A program made the translations under genes and the position numbers. A stretch of DNA of 64,000 nt from assembly GCF_023347295.1 (NCBI RefSeq), contig NZ_CP094469.1:1426001-1490000 (forward strand). The letters run 5' to 3'. This DNA comes from Faecalibacterium sp. I3-3-33 (GTDB lineage: Bacteria; Bacillota; Clostridia; Oscillospirales; Ruminococcaceae). Each line of letters starts with the position of its first letter. Position 1 is the stretch's first letter. Positions 24,441 through 32,706 of the stretch are shown piece by piece. The notes under the pieces are model-generated. The model did no database searches and was not told the DNA's origin. It was given only the letters and a program-made list of their open reading frames with translations.

Positions 24441-24722
24441 GGAAATTTCCTCCTACTATTATGATCGGAAAAGTTGATGCAGCCGTTCGCAGCTGCCGTA
24501 ACTGCTTCTATAATAGTCAAATGCAGCGCAAAAAACCATGTGTTATTGTTGCATCTCGATGAAAAGTTGCAAAAAACGCCGGTGGAAGCTGATCGGCTGC
24601 TTGCAAACAAATAAAATAAAAATTTCTTGGGCAAATCAAAATGCTTGGCATAAATGCACACAAATCTCGGAATTTTGAGCGCAGCGTCCAAAAAAGACGG
24701 GATGGAAAATTGCACTTTGCAC
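24441..24722. other. Intergenic region upstream of galK
   Basis: No convincing gene is present. On the minus strand a TATTAT box is visible about 70 bases before galK, without a good -35 at the normal distance. The stretch also holds a TTGCAA-rich segment and an AT-rich tract. Sites for a sugar-responsive regulator are likely but not identifiable by eye. Confidence 0.4.
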
Positions 24723-24763
24723 AAAAAATGCCCCCGCACCGATGCAGCCATCGGGTGCGGGGG
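24723..24763 (-). terminator. Intrinsic terminator after the XpaC-like gene
   Basis: A GC-rich stem (CCCCCGCACC-GATG with its complement, 24731-24763) is followed, in the minus direction, by CATTTTTTG. It lies seven bases after the stop of the upstream gene. Confidence 0.88.
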
Positions 24764-24769
24764 TGGGGC

Positions 24770-25876
24770 TTAGCGGGTAAATTCGCTGCCGGTCAGTCCG
24801 TCAAGGTTCAGCATTCCTTCCAATGCGGCAATGTCGGCGTTCACGTCCAGCGCATCGGCTTGGAACAGCTTGTCCAGCTGGTTTTCAAAGGCGGTCACCA
24901 GCAGATCCATGCTGCGTTCAATGCTGTGCTTGGCCTCGGTAATGTTCGTGCCCTCCACTGCCTGCCCGGAAAGGCTGGCGTAGGTGTTCAACAGCTTGAG
25001 TGCAGTGGGCAGATAGTAGTTCATAAACTTTTGCAGCTGCGCTTTTTTGTCCGGGTCCTTTTGCGCCAGCGCAAAGATACGCCCGCTGACCTCTTCCAGC
25101 CGGGAGATCTTCTGGCTCATCACCGGGTCGGGGATGGCATTGTTCACCTCCCGCAGCTGGCGCAGCAGGGCAGCGTACTCGTCCTCTGCGGCGGGCTGAG
25201 CTTTAGGTGCCGGAGCGGGTGCGGGCTTTTTCGGCTGCGGTGCCGCGCCCCGCACCACCAGCGTGTCGGTGCGGTTGTCAATGTAGGCATCCGCGCCGAA
25301 GTATCCGTGCTCGATGGCGCTTTTTACCGCAGTGCGCCCCCGGGCAGCGTCCACCCCGGCGGCGGCAAACAACTCCGGCAAAGAGATGTTATCCCGCTCG
25401 CCCACTACTTTATCCAGCAGCCGTTCCAGCTTGCGGGTGCTCTTCATCCGCAGGCCGGTCAGCAGCGCACCGCCGCCGCCAATGGCCATGGCAATATTGG
25501 AAAACAGCTCCCCGGGGTCGGGCAGCACCTGCCATGCACCAATGATATCCACCGCATCCATCACCCCGGCAAACAGGAAAACGGCACCCATAATGGTGCA
25601 GAGGGCGGCAATATTCTTGTGCCACTGTTTGGCGCTTTTCTGCTCTGCCGTGGGGACATCGTGGCCGTAGACGGGTGCGCTCTTCCGGTCAGGCTCCGGC
25701 CCAAGGTCAGCGCGGTAATTACCCTGGGCGCGGGCGGCTTCCTGCTCCTCCTTCTGCACCTTCTGGTCGATGCCCTTCAGGATGAACAGCAGCACCCCCA
25801 ACGGCCCGGACATCGCCATGACGATAAAGATGGCAATAGTGGGGATCTTTGCAAAATAATGTTTTCTCGGCTCCAT
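24770..25876 (-). CDS. XpaC-like membrane protein (5-bromo-4-chloroindolyl phosphate hydrolysis family)
   Basis: This 368-residue protein has one hydrophobic helix at about residues 10-35, a charged linker, a second hydrophobic pair around residues 90-140 and a long C-terminal cytoplasmic helical region (about 230-368). The final part, with QLREVNNAIPDPVMSQKISRLEE and LPTALKLLNTYASL, resembles the XpaC family, named after a Bacillus phenotype; the biochemical role is unclear. An alanine/proline spacer (KKPAPAPAPKAQPA) separates the domains. It has its own promoter and terminator, so it is a single-gene unit. Confidence 0.75.
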   Translation of the reverse strand: MEPRKHYFAKIPTIAIFIVMAMSGPLGVLLFILKGIDQKVQKEEQEAARAQGNYRADLGPEPDRKSAPVYGHDVPTAEQKSAKQWHKNIAALCTIMGAVFLFAGVMDAVDIIGAWQVLPDPGELFSNIAMAIGGGGALLTGLRMKSTRKLERLLDKVVGERDNISLPELFAAAGVDAARGRTAVKSAIEHGYFGADAYIDNRTDTLVVRGAAPQPKKPAPAPAPKAQPAAEDEYAALLRQLREVNNAIPDPVMSQKISRLEEVSGRIFALAQKDPDKKAQLQKFMNYYLPTALKLLNTYASLSGQAVEGTNITEAKHSIERSMDLLVTAFENQLDKLFQADALDVNADIAALEGMLNLDGLTGSEFTR

Positions 25877-25927
25877 GAAACAGAATTCCTTTCACAGAAA
25901 GATAAAATTAAGACCGTGTTCCACTCT

Positions 25928-25956
25928 ATTATAGCGGAGCGCGGCCTTTTTGTTAA
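25928..25956 (-). promoter_or_regulatory. Promoter of the XpaC-like gene
   Basis: On the minus strand, -35 TTAACA (25951-25956) and a perfect -10 TATAAT (25928-25933) are separated by 17 bases, about 50 bases before the ATG. Confidence 0.82.
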
Positions 25957-26035
25957 GGGGGTATTTCTGCTCCCGTGAAAATGCGCTTGGAGCGGTTCGC
26001 AGACTGTGACAAACGCAAAATTAAAAATTGTTGAC

Positions 26036-26073
26036 GCAAAAAAGAAGCCGCTGCGCAAATGCAACAGCGGCCT
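26036..26073 (-). terminator. Intrinsic terminator after htpG
   Basis: A GGCCGCTG...CAGCGGC stem is followed in the minus direction by TTCTTTTTTG. It begins about a dozen bases after the htpG stop. Confidence 0.85.
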
Positions 26074-26085
26074 CTCCATAAAAGT

Positions 26086-28014
26086 TTACTTCATCAGGCT
26101 GCAAACGGCCTCGGCATAAGCGGCGGGGTCGTCCACGGGCAGACCCTCGATCAGCTGTGCCTGTGCGTACAGCAGGGCGCTGTACTTGTTCAGCTTCTCG
26201 GTGTCACCGGCCTCCTGTGCGGCCTTCAGGGCAGCAAACACGGGGTGGTTCACGTTCAGTTCCAGCACCTTGTCGCTCTTCACACCCTCGCTGCCGGGCT
26301 GCTTGGACAGCACCTTCTCCATCTCAATGGACAGCGGGCCGTCAGCGCTCAGGCAGACGGGGTGATCCTTCAGGCGGGTGGAGACCTTGACCTCCTTCAC
26401 CTTGCCGTTCAGCGCGTCCTTCATGGCGTCGAACAGAGCCTTGTTCTCGGCAGTGGCATCCTCGGCGGCCTTCTTCTCCTCCTCAGATTCCAGACCCAGA
26501 TCACCGCTGTTCACGTTCTTGAACTCCACGGTGCCATCCTTGCCCTCAGCATCCTTGCGGGGATAGCTGTGCAGGATCTGCAGGCAGAACTCGTCCACGT
26601 CCTCGGTCAGCAGCAGTACGTCAAAGCCCTTGTCCAGCACCAGCTCTGCGGAGGGCAGCTTTGCCAGACGGTCGGTGGAATCGCCTGCGGCGAAGTAGAT
26701 GTACTTCTGCTCGGCGGGCATCTTGTCGATGTACTCCTGCAGGGTGACCATCTTCTGCTCCTTGGCAGACCAGAACAGCAGCAGGTCGCGCAGCAGCTCG
26801 GCGTGCATGCCGTAGTCAGAGTAAGCACCGAACTTGATCTGACGGCCGAACTCCTTCCAGAACTCCTCGTACTTTGCACGGTCGTTGTTCAGCATGGCGT
26901 GCAGCTCGTTCTTGATCTTCTTTTCCAGTGCGTTGTGGATCAGCTTCAGCTGGCTGTCCTTCTGCAGCATCTCACGGCTGATGTTCAGGCTCAGGTCCTG
27001 ACTGTCCACGATACCCTTGACAAAGCTGAAGTAATCCGGCAGCAGGTCAGCGCACTTTTCCATAATCAGCACGCCGGAAGCGTACAGAGCCAGACCCTTC
27101 TCGTAGTCCTTGGTGTAGAAATCGTAGGGGCGGTGGCTGGGCACGAACAGCAGGGCGTTGTAGTTGGCAGTGCCCTCGGTGCGGCTCACGATGACCCGGG
27201 CGGGGTCGGCATAATCGCCGAACTTATCCTTGTAGAAGCTGTTGTACTCCTCGTCGGTCACTTCGCTCTTCTGCTTCTTCCAGATGGGGATCATGCTGTT
27301 CAGAGTTTCCAGCTCAGTGTAGGTCTCCCACTCCGGCTTGTAATCCTCAGGTTTGGGGTCCGGTTCCGGCTTCTGACGGCTCTTTTCGCGCTCCATCTGG
27401 ATGGGGTAGCGCACATAGTCGCTGTACTTCTTCACGATAGCCACAATGCCGTATTCATCCAGGAAGTTATCGTATTTCTCGGTGTCAGTATCCGGCTTGA
27501 TGTGCAGAATGATCTGGGTGCCCACGGTGTCCTTCTGGGCGGGGGTCATCTCGTAGCCGTCCACACCGGAGGACTCCCACTGCCATGCCTCGTCCGAGCC
27601 ATAAGCCTTGGAGATAACGGTCAGTTTATCGGCTACCATAAAGGCAGAGTAGAAGCCCACGCCGAACTGACCGATGATGTCAATGTTCTCGTCCCTGTTG
27701 TCCTTCTTAAAATCCAGAGAACCGGAGTGTGCGATGGTGCCCAGATTCTGCTCCAGCTCTTCCTTGGTCATACCGATGCCGTTATCCTCCACGGTCAGGA
27801 TGCGGTTTTCCTTATCACGGGTGATGAGGATACGGAAATCGCCCTTGTTCATGCCCACGGAGGTGTCGGTCAGGCTCTTATAGTACAGCTTATCAATGGC
27901 GTCCGAAGCGTTGGAGATCAGCTCCCGCAGGAAGATCTCTTTATTGGTATAGATGGAGTTGATCATCATGTCCATCAGTTTTTTGCTTTCTGCCTGAAAT
28001 TCTTTCTTGGCCAT
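26086..28014 (-). CDS. htpG: Molecular chaperone HtpG (Hsp90)
   Basis: This 642-residue Hsp90 has all three domains. The N-terminal GHKL ATPase shows ELISNASDAIDKLYY, VEDNGIGM and GQFGVGFYSAFMVAD. The middle domain has LNISREMLQ, with its catalytic-loop arginine. The C-terminal dimerisation region begins after the acidic stretch near residue 500 (LESEEEKKAAED). The length is slightly above the E. coli protein. It is transcribed alone, from a promoter carrying a perfect CIRCE, and has its own terminator. This implies HrcA control, whereas B. subtilis htpG is known not to use CIRCE. Confidence 0.97.
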   Translation of the reverse strand: MAKKEFQAESKKLMDMMINSIYTNKEIFLRELISNASDAIDKLYYKSLTDTSVGMNKGDFRILITRDKENRILTVEDNGIGMTKEELEQNLGTIAHSGSLDFKKDNRDENIDIIGQFGVGFYSAFMVADKLTVISKAYGSDEAWQWESSGVDGYEMTPAQKDTVGTQIILHIKPDTDTEKYDNFLDEYGIVAIVKKYSDYVRYPIQMEREKSRQKPEPDPKPEDYKPEWETYTELETLNSMIPIWKKQKSEVTDEEYNSFYKDKFGDYADPARVIVSRTEGTANYNALLFVPSHRPYDFYTKDYEKGLALYASGVLIMEKCADLLPDYFSFVKGIVDSQDLSLNISREMLQKDSQLKLIHNALEKKIKNELHAMLNNDRAKYEEFWKEFGRQIKFGAYSDYGMHAELLRDLLLFWSAKEQKMVTLQEYIDKMPAEQKYIYFAAGDSTDRLAKLPSAELVLDKGFDVLLLTEDVDEFCLQILHSYPRKDAEGKDGTVEFKNVNSGDLGLESEEEKKAAEDATAENKALFDAMKDALNGKVKEVKVSTRLKDHPVCLSADGPLSIEMEKVLSKQPGSEGVKSDKVLELNVNHPVFAALKAAQEAGDTEKLNKYSALLYAQAQLIEGLPVDDPAAYAEAVCSLMK

Positions 28015-28074
28015 AATACAAAACCTCTTTTATCACATATTTGGTGCGCCGTGTCCGGCAGAATGCCGGAATAC

Positions 28075-28101
28075 TTAGCACTCATAACTTCTGAGTGCTA
28101 A
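28075..28101. promoter_or_regulatory. CIRCE operator (HrcA-binding site)
   Basis: A perfect TTAGCACTC-N9-GAGTGCTAA inverted repeat lies at the transcription start region of htpG, touching the -10 box at its right end. HrcA bound here would block transcription until heat stress. Confidence 0.96.
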
Positions 28102-28128
28102 TATACAACGACTTGCAGGGAAAATCAA
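28100..28128 (-). promoter_or_regulatory. Promoter of htpG
   Basis: On the minus strand, -35 TTGATT (28123-28128) and -10 TATATT (28100-28105) are separated by 17 bases. The -10 overlaps the CIRCE edge by two bases. Confidence 0.83.
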
Positions 28129-28248
28129 GGCTTTTCATAAAAAGTTAAAATTTGTTCTCCTGTGCGCGAAGCGGCGCGCCTGGATCGTATCTTATATAAA
28201 GGGTGAAATTTTTCCTGAAAAGCTTTCCCACTTTTGCGCAGACTGTGC

Positions 28249-28254
28249 TATAAT
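28249..28254 (+). promoter_or_regulatory. -10 box upstream of the C-GCAxxG-C-C gene
   Basis: A perfect TATAAT lies 30 bases before the ATG. The -35 region is weak, so an activator or a relaxed promoter is possible. Confidence 0.5.
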
Positions 28255-28284
28255 GGAGCGAGTATGCCGGAAGGATGTGAGAAA

Positions 28285-28776
28285 ATGTCAAAACAGGGCG
28301 ATGCCGCCTACGCATGGTTCTTAAAGGGCTACAATTGCAGTCAGAGCGTAGTGGCGGCGTTTGCACCCCAGCTTGGCTTGACCGAGGAGATAGCGCTGCG
28401 CCTTTCCGCAGGCTTTGGCGCAGGTATTGGCCGGATGCGGGAGGTGTGCGGGGCGTTCTGCGGCGTGGTGACCGTGCTGAGCATGGTCTATGCCGACCCC
28501 GCCGACCCCAAGGATAAATCCCGGATGTACGCGCTGGTGCAGCAGGCGGCAGAACAGTACCGCGCCCGCAACGGCGGCGGCAGCATTATATGCCGGGAAC
28601 TGCTGGCAAAGGCGGGCGCTGCCCCTACCGGTGGCACGGCGGCAGAGGACCGCACCGCAGATTACTATAAAAAGCGTCCCTGCCCGGAATTATGCCGCCT
28701 GTGCGCAGACTTGTGCACAGAATTTATTGCGGCGCACCCGGAGGGACGGCACGGATTTTATAAGGTGGATGCGTAA
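28285..28776 (+). CDS. C-GCAxxG-C-C family (putative redox-active) protein
   Basis: This 163-residue protein has the cysteine pattern of the C_GCAxxG_C_C family: an N-terminal YNCSQSVV cysteine, the central EVCGAFCGVVTVLSMVY segment, and C-terminal cysteines in RPCPELCRLCADLC. The family is presumed redox-active or metal-binding, but its role is unknown. An AAGGA ribosome-binding site precedes the ATG at 28285; the longer frame upstream would start within the promoter. The stop codon abuts the ATG of the hydrolase gene, so the two are co-expressed. Confidence 0.85.
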   Translation: MSKQGDAAYAWFLKGYNCSQSVVAAFAPQLGLTEEIALRLSAGFGAGIGRMREVCGAFCGVVTVLSMVYADPADPKDKSRMYALVQQAAEQYRARNGGGSIICRELLAKAGAAPTGGTAAEDRTADYYKKRPCPELCRLCADLCTEFIAAHPEGRHGFYKVDA

Positions 28777-29553
28777 ATGCAGCTTGAGCAACTGGAACTG
28801 ACCGGCGGCGGTACGCTGACGCTCTACCTGCGGGAGAGCGTGGAGGCTATGCCGCACTTCCGGCAGCGCCCGCTGGTGCTGGTGGTGCCCGGCGGCGGAT
28901 ATAACCATGTCAGCCCCCGGGAGGGCGACCCTGTGGCGCTGCAATTTGCGGCAGCCGGGTATCACACGGCGGTGCTGCACTACGCAGTAGGGGAGAGTGC
29001 CCGGGATGCGCTGCCCATGCGGCAGCTGGCACAGGCCATCGGCCTTGTGCGGCAGCACGCAGAACAGTGGAATATTTTGCCGGATCAGATCGCTTTGTGC
29101 GGCTTTTCCGCCGGCGGGCATCTGGCACTGTCCGGTGCGGTGTGGGAGATCCCCGGCATGGCAGACCAGCCGCGGCCCAACGCCCTGCTGCTGGCCTACC
29201 CGGTGGTCACCGCCGGGGAATATGCCCACAGGGACAGCTTTGTGCAGCTGACAGGCACGCAGGATGTCGCCGCCCACCAGCGCTTTACGCTGGAGGATAA
29301 GATCACCCCGGCCACACCACCGGTGTTCGTCTGGCATACCATGGAGGACGAAACTGTCCCGGTGGAAAACACCTTGCTGCTGCTGAATGCCCTGCACAAG
29401 GCAGGCGTGCCGTGCGAAGCACACCTGTTTGAAAAGGGCTGCCACGGCACCAGTATCTGCACCCCGGAGGTGGACGCCGACAGTGCCCACCGCCACTGCT
29501 GGGTGCAGCTTGCGGTGGAATGGCTGAACGATACCTTTTCCTTCCACGCCTGA
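28777..29553 (+). CDS. Alpha/beta hydrolase, esterase/acetylesterase-like
   Basis: This 258-residue cytoplasmic hydrolase has no signal peptide. Seen: the oxyanion-hole HGGG-type segment as VVPGGGYNHVSPREGD, the nucleophile elbow GFSAGGHLA, a candidate acid in EDETVPVENT and the catalytic histidine in EKGCHGTSIC. This is the BD-FAE/Axe-like acetylesterase pattern, and a carbohydrate ester is a plausible substrate, though not proven. It starts directly after the TAA of the redox-type gene. Confidence 0.85.
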   Translation: MQLEQLELTGGGTLTLYLRESVEAMPHFRQRPLVLVVPGGGYNHVSPREGDPVALQFAAAGYHTAVLHYAVGESARDALPMRQLAQAIGLVRQHAEQWNILPDQIALCGFSAGGHLALSGAVWEIPGMADQPRPNALLLAYPVVTAGEYAHRDSFVQLTGTQDVAAHQRFTLEDKITPATPPVFVWHTMEDETVPVENTLLLLNALHKAGVPCEAHLFEKGCHGTSICTPEVDADSAHRHCWVQLAVEWLNDTFSFHA

Positions 29554-29624
29554 GATAACCGACTAAAACAGGAAAAGCGTGTGTAAATTTTAGTCATACC
29601 TACAAAAAATTCACAAATAAACCG

Positions 29625-29653
29625 TTGACTTGCACAGGCGTATGCCGTATACT
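29625..29653 (+). promoter_or_regulatory. Promoter of the 29.7-kb gene pair
   Basis: -35 TTGACT (29625-29630) and -10 TATACT (29648-29653) are separated by 17 bases, about 40 bases upstream of the next gene. Confidence 0.87.
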
Positions 29654-29692
29654 GTCCAACGGGGATAAAAACCACGAAAGAAGGAAACAAAA

Positions 29693-30133
29693 ATGGTTAT
29701 GGATCCCACACTGCCGCGCATCAAGGTGCGCGATCTGCTTATGCAGGCATTTCTCACCGGCTGGGAGCGCTCCGATAAGAGCACCTCGCAGGACGAGTAC
29801 CTGCAAAGTTCCATTCAGGTCATTGAGATGCTGCAGGTAGAGCCGGAAAACCTCTATGCAGAGGAAGGTCTTGGCCTGCCGGACGGCGAAGAGGTGGATC
29901 ATCTGGACGATCTGCTGCGGGCAGACGGCTTCTGGCTGTACTACGGAGTGGAAGCGGAAAACTTCTTCCTCATCCAGTGGTACCCGGACGAAGCTTCTGC
30001 CAATGCAAAGCTTGCACAGCTGGAAGAACTGGGCGATGGCAAGCAGTATCTGGTGGATCTGACCCTCAAGCGGACAAACCCGTCCGAGGCCGAAAACTTT
30101 GGCAATTCCAACCCGGTGCAGCTCCGCTCTTGA
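29693..30133 (+). CDS. Acidic hypothetical protein
   Basis: This 146-residue protein is not recognised. It is acidic, without signal peptide or membrane helix. The middle holds the Leu/Asp-rich GLPDGEEVDHLDDLLRADGF, followed by a likely beta segment FWLYYGVEAENFFLIQWY and a helix EASANAKLAQLEEL. AAGGAA lies seven bases before the first ATG. It precedes an HD-domain gene by 32 bases and shares its strong promoter, so a linked role is plausible. Confidence 0.7.
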   Translation: MVMDPTLPRIKVRDLLMQAFLTGWERSDKSTSQDEYLQSSIQVIEMLQVEPENLYAEEGLGLPDGEEVDHLDDLLRADGFWLYYGVEAENFFLIQWYPDEASANAKLAQLEELGDGKQYLVDLTLKRTNPSEAENFGNSNPVQLRS

Positions 30134-30165
30134 ATCATGTTTTGAGTTGAAAGGAAATTTTGCTC

Positions 30166-30690
30166 ATGCAGCTTTCTGTTACGGAACGCGAACGGCTTTA
30201 TGCCATTCTGGAAAAATATGATCAGAACCCCAAGGTGCAGCAGATGCGAGAGTTCATCCAGCACGGGGATGTTACCACCTATCAGCACTGCAAAAACGTG
30301 GTGCTGGTCAGTTGCTGGCTGAACCACCGCCTGCATCTGGGCGCAGACGAGACCTCGCTGGCTGTCGGTGCTTTCCTGCACGATTTTTACCTGTATGACT
30401 GGCACAAAAAGGGTACCTTCCACGGCATCCGCCGCCTGTTCGAGATGCACGGCTTCTCCCACCCGGGCTGCGCCTGCGTCAATGCAGAACAGGTGTTCCA
30501 TATCACCAAAAAGGAACAGAGCATCATTTCCAGCCACATGTGGCCGCTGACCTTCCGTCATGTGCCCAGCTGCCGCGAGGCCATCATCGTCTGCCTTGCC
30601 GATAAATACTGCGCTGTGGTGGAAAGCATGTTCAAGCGCAGCCGCGTGGCTGCCGCCAAAAATGCCGACGGCGAATACGACGAGTGGTAA
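30166..30690 (+). CDS. HD-domain phosphohydrolase-like protein
   Basis: This 174-residue protein has an HD-type metal-site pattern. The first histidine is in YQHCKNVVLVSCWL, the HD pair in LAVGAFLHDFYLYDWH, and further histidines in SHPGC and SSHMWPLT, with the aspartate in CLADKYCAVVES. Such small stand-alone HD proteins act on nucleotides or phosphoesters, but the substrate is unknown. AAAGGAA precedes the ATG at 30166; an upstream TTG at 30160 is less likely. Confidence 0.82.
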   Translation: MQLSVTERERLYAILEKYDQNPKVQQMREFIQHGDVTTYQHCKNVVLVSCWLNHRLHLGADETSLAVGAFLHDFYLYDWHKKGTFHGIRRLFEMHGFSHPGCACVNAEQVFHITKKEQSIISSHMWPLTFRHVPSCREAIIVCLADKYCAVVESMFKRSRVAAAKNADGEYDEW

Positions 30691-30710
30691 AACTGGATCA
30701 TCACAAATAA

Positions 30711-30750
30711 AAGGAGCTGCTGCACCAAAAAAGTGCAGCGGCTCCTTCTG
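30711..30750 (+). terminator. Terminator after the HD-domain gene
   Basis: A 15-base stem with one mismatch (30711-30725 with 30733-30747) has an A-rich loop and ends in CTTCTGCTTT. Confidence 0.7.
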
Positions 30751-30775
30751 CTTTACGCTCCTACTTCGTGAAGAG

Positions 30776-30811
30776 GTAGGCCGGGAAAATCCGCAGATTT
30801 TCCCGGCCTAC
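30776..30811. repeat. Perfect 16-base inverted repeat between convergent genes
   Basis: GTAGGCCGGGAAAATC (30776-30791) pairs with its exact complement at 30796-30811 around a four-base loop. It stands between the HD gene and the GNAT gene, which converge here, and may be a second terminator, although neither side has a strong T-run. Confidence 0.65.
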
Positions 30812-30893
30812 AAATAAAAATGATCATTCCGCTAAAAATGGTCAGAGCGCAGCGGAGACCATATCCAATCGTTAGCCTGCACCAAGCGGCTGG

Positions 30894-31412
30894 TTACAGC
30901 TTTTTGAACCCCTCCGGTTCGTCTGCGGCGGCGCGGCGCTCCATCAGGTAGGTGTCCAGCCAGCGGCCGTGACAGTCCCGTGCAATGCGTTCCCGGCGTC
31001 CCACCAGCCGGAAACCGCACTTGGCGTGCAGGGCACGGCTGGCGGCGTTATCCTGTAAAACGGTGGATTGCAGCGTCCAGTACCCGGCCTTTTCGGCAGC
31101 AGCGCACAGGGCGCTCAAAAGCCGAAAGCCCAGCCCGTGCCCCCGGAACTGCTCGCCTACATAGATGCTTACCTCGGCTACGCCCCGGTAGCACCAGCGG
31201 GGGTCTACCCGGTGCAAGGCGCACCACCCCGCCAGCACCCCGCCGGAAAGGATGACCAAGCGGCACTCCTTTGTGTGGGAAGCGTCCCACGCGGTGTAGG
31301 GCGGGCATTCGGTCTGGAAGGTGGCGTATTCCGTAGCGATGCCCTCAACATAGATTCTGGAGACTGCGCTCCAGTCCTCCGGCGTCATAGGCCGGATGAT
31401 GATCTTATCCAT
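30894..31412 (-). CDS. GNAT N-acetyltransferase, phosphinothricin-acetyltransferase-like
   Basis: This 172-residue GNAT protein starts MDKIIIRPMTPEDWSAVSRIYVEGI and resembles the PAT/YwnH subgroup. The acetyl-CoA loop is EQFRGHGLGFRLLSAL, and the C-terminal LHAKCGFRLVGRRERIA segment is typical of GNATs. The substrate is unknown; amine or small amino-acid-like compounds are usual in this group. The ATG at 31412 is preferred over the long upstream extension, which crosses the promoter. It is divergent from the secreted hydrolase gene. Confidence 0.86.
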   Translation of the reverse strand: MDKIIIRPMTPEDWSAVSRIYVEGIATEYATFQTECPPYTAWDASHTKECRLVILSGGVLAGWCALHRVDPRWCYRGVAEVSIYVGEQFRGHGLGFRLLSALCAAAEKAGYWTLQSTVLQDNAASRALHAKCGFRLVGRRERIARDCHGRWLDTYLMERRAAADEPEGFKKL

Positions 31413-31473
31413 ACTTTCATCCTCGGCGGGCCGAAAAATGCCCGCACTCTCTTTCCACTCCCGGATAAATTTC

Positions 31474-31502
31474 AGTATAGCAGAATTTGCCGGACGGTAC
31501 AA
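31474..31502 (-). promoter_or_regulatory. Promoter of the GNAT gene
   Basis: On the minus strand, -35 TTGTAC (31497-31502) and -10 TATACT (31474-31479) are separated by 17 bases. Confidence 0.8.
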
Positions 31503-31526
31503 GAAGCGGACTGCACAGAAATTGCT

Positions 31527-31554
31527 TTGACATCCCACCCGTTTGTGATACAAT
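31527..31554 (+). promoter_or_regulatory. Promoter of the secreted hydrolase gene
   Basis: A perfect -35 TTGACA (31527-31532) and -10 TACAAT (31549-31554) are separated by 16 bases. It is divergent from the GNAT promoter. Confidence 0.82.
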
Positions 31555-31615
31555 AAGGGAACAAGAATACGGAGCGGGGCAGTGCAGGGGCGTGCTGTCC
31601 TCCCATGGAGGATGT

Positions 31616-32683
31616 ATGAAGAAAACTGTACATGTGCTGCTGTGTATGGTATGGCTTGTGCTTTGTGCGGCGCTGTCTGCCTTTGGCGCAGAGAGCGCAC
31701 CCCATGTTACTGCGGAAACTACGATGGCACAGCTGCGCGCGAACCCGGCGATCCAAGGGACCGGCTATTATACATATTGCCGCGAGATGACACCGCTGAT
31801 GGTGGAGCGATGGAAAAACAAGACTCTGCACGATTATTTTGGCAATACCGACCGGGAATCCGGCATTGCTGCGCTGAACCTTATCATTGATAACTATAAC
31901 AAGGGCGTCAAGGTCACCTATCAGGTCTACACCCCGGAAGAGATCGAGCAGAATTCCAGTCTGGGCTGTGTGCAGTTGTTCTATTACCCGGCAGAGACGC
32001 CCAACGCCAAAACGGCTATCGTGATCCCCGGCAATGCCCTGACCATGACCTCCGAGATGGGCGAGGGCGGCTCCACCGCCTACGAGCTGCATAAACGGGG
32101 CTATGCTGTGTTCGTGCTGCGCTACCGCACCTTCTTGGATCTGGGCAATAACGCCCCGCTTCAGGATCTGGCACGGGCGGTGCAGCTGGTGACGAGCCTT
32201 GACGAGGAGCTTTCCATCCAGACACAGGACTATGCGCTGGTAGGCTACTCCTCCGGTGGTCAGCTTGCGGGTGTGTTTGCGAACAAGGAGCGCGGCTACG
32301 GCCATTACGGCGTTGCAAGACCCGGCGCATTGCTGCTGGGTTATTCAGTTGTGAACTTTTCAGAGGTAAAGATCGCGTATCAGGCGTTTATGGATACCGG
32401 CAACTATGGATGGCACTATTACTGCTCCAGTGTGGCAGATCTTATCACGGATGATTATCCGCCGGTATTTTTCTGGTACGGGAAGGATGACAAGGTGCTG
32501 CCATGGATGATCAATCAGGTGCAGGGCCCGGCGCTGCAAGCAGCGCTGGAAGCTCATAAGGTGCCTTATGTTGTAAAAGTGTTTGAGTCTGCACCCCATT
32601 GCATCGGGGTAGGCGATACCACCGATGCCGAGGGCTGGCTGACGGAAGCCGTAGCTTTCTGGGAGCAGCAGACCGCTGCCTGA
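31616..32683 (+). CDS. Secreted alpha/beta hydrolase
   Basis: This 355-residue protein has a cleavable-looking signal peptide (MKKTVHVLLCMVWLVLCAAL, then SAFGAES) and no lipobox cysteine. The mature part has the alpha/beta-hydrolase order: IVIPGNALTMTSEMGEGG near the oxyanion hole, nucleophile elbow GYSSGGQLAG, FWYGKDDKVLP carrying the acid, and a histidine in SAPHCIGVGD. The substrate is unknown. GGAGG lies only four bases before the ATG at 31616, but an earlier ATG at 31605 ends immediately in a stop. A transglutaminase-like gene follows 23 bases later in the same unit. Confidence 0.82.
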   Translation: MKKTVHVLLCMVWLVLCAALSAFGAESAPHVTAETTMAQLRANPAIQGTGYYTYCREMTPLMVERWKNKTLHDYFGNTDRESGIAALNLIIDNYNKGVKVTYQVYTPEEIEQNSSLGCVQLFYYPAETPNAKTAIVIPGNALTMTSEMGEGGSTAYELHKRGYAVFVLRYRTFLDLGNNAPLQDLARAVQLVTSLDEELSIQTQDYALVGYSSGGQLAGVFANKERGYGHYGVARPGALLLGYSVVNFSEVKIAYQAFMDTGNYGWHYYCSSVADLITDDYPPVFFWYGKDDKVLPWMINQVQGPALQAALEAHKVPYVVKVFESAPHCIGVGDTTDAEGWLTEAVAFWEQQTAA

Positions 32684-32706
32684 CCATAAATAAAAAGGAG
32701 TAGAGC

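Noticed and set aside
26059..28101. A 680-codon plus-strand frame antisense to htpG
   Set aside because: It mirrors the htpG coding sequence, runs into the CIRCE/promoter region and shows low-complexity Leu/Val/His-rich protein without motifs.
30776..30811. Perfect inverted repeat considered as a CRISPR repeat or transposon end
   Set aside because: There is only one copy, with a four-base loop and no spacers or transposase nearby. It fits a hairpin between convergent genes.
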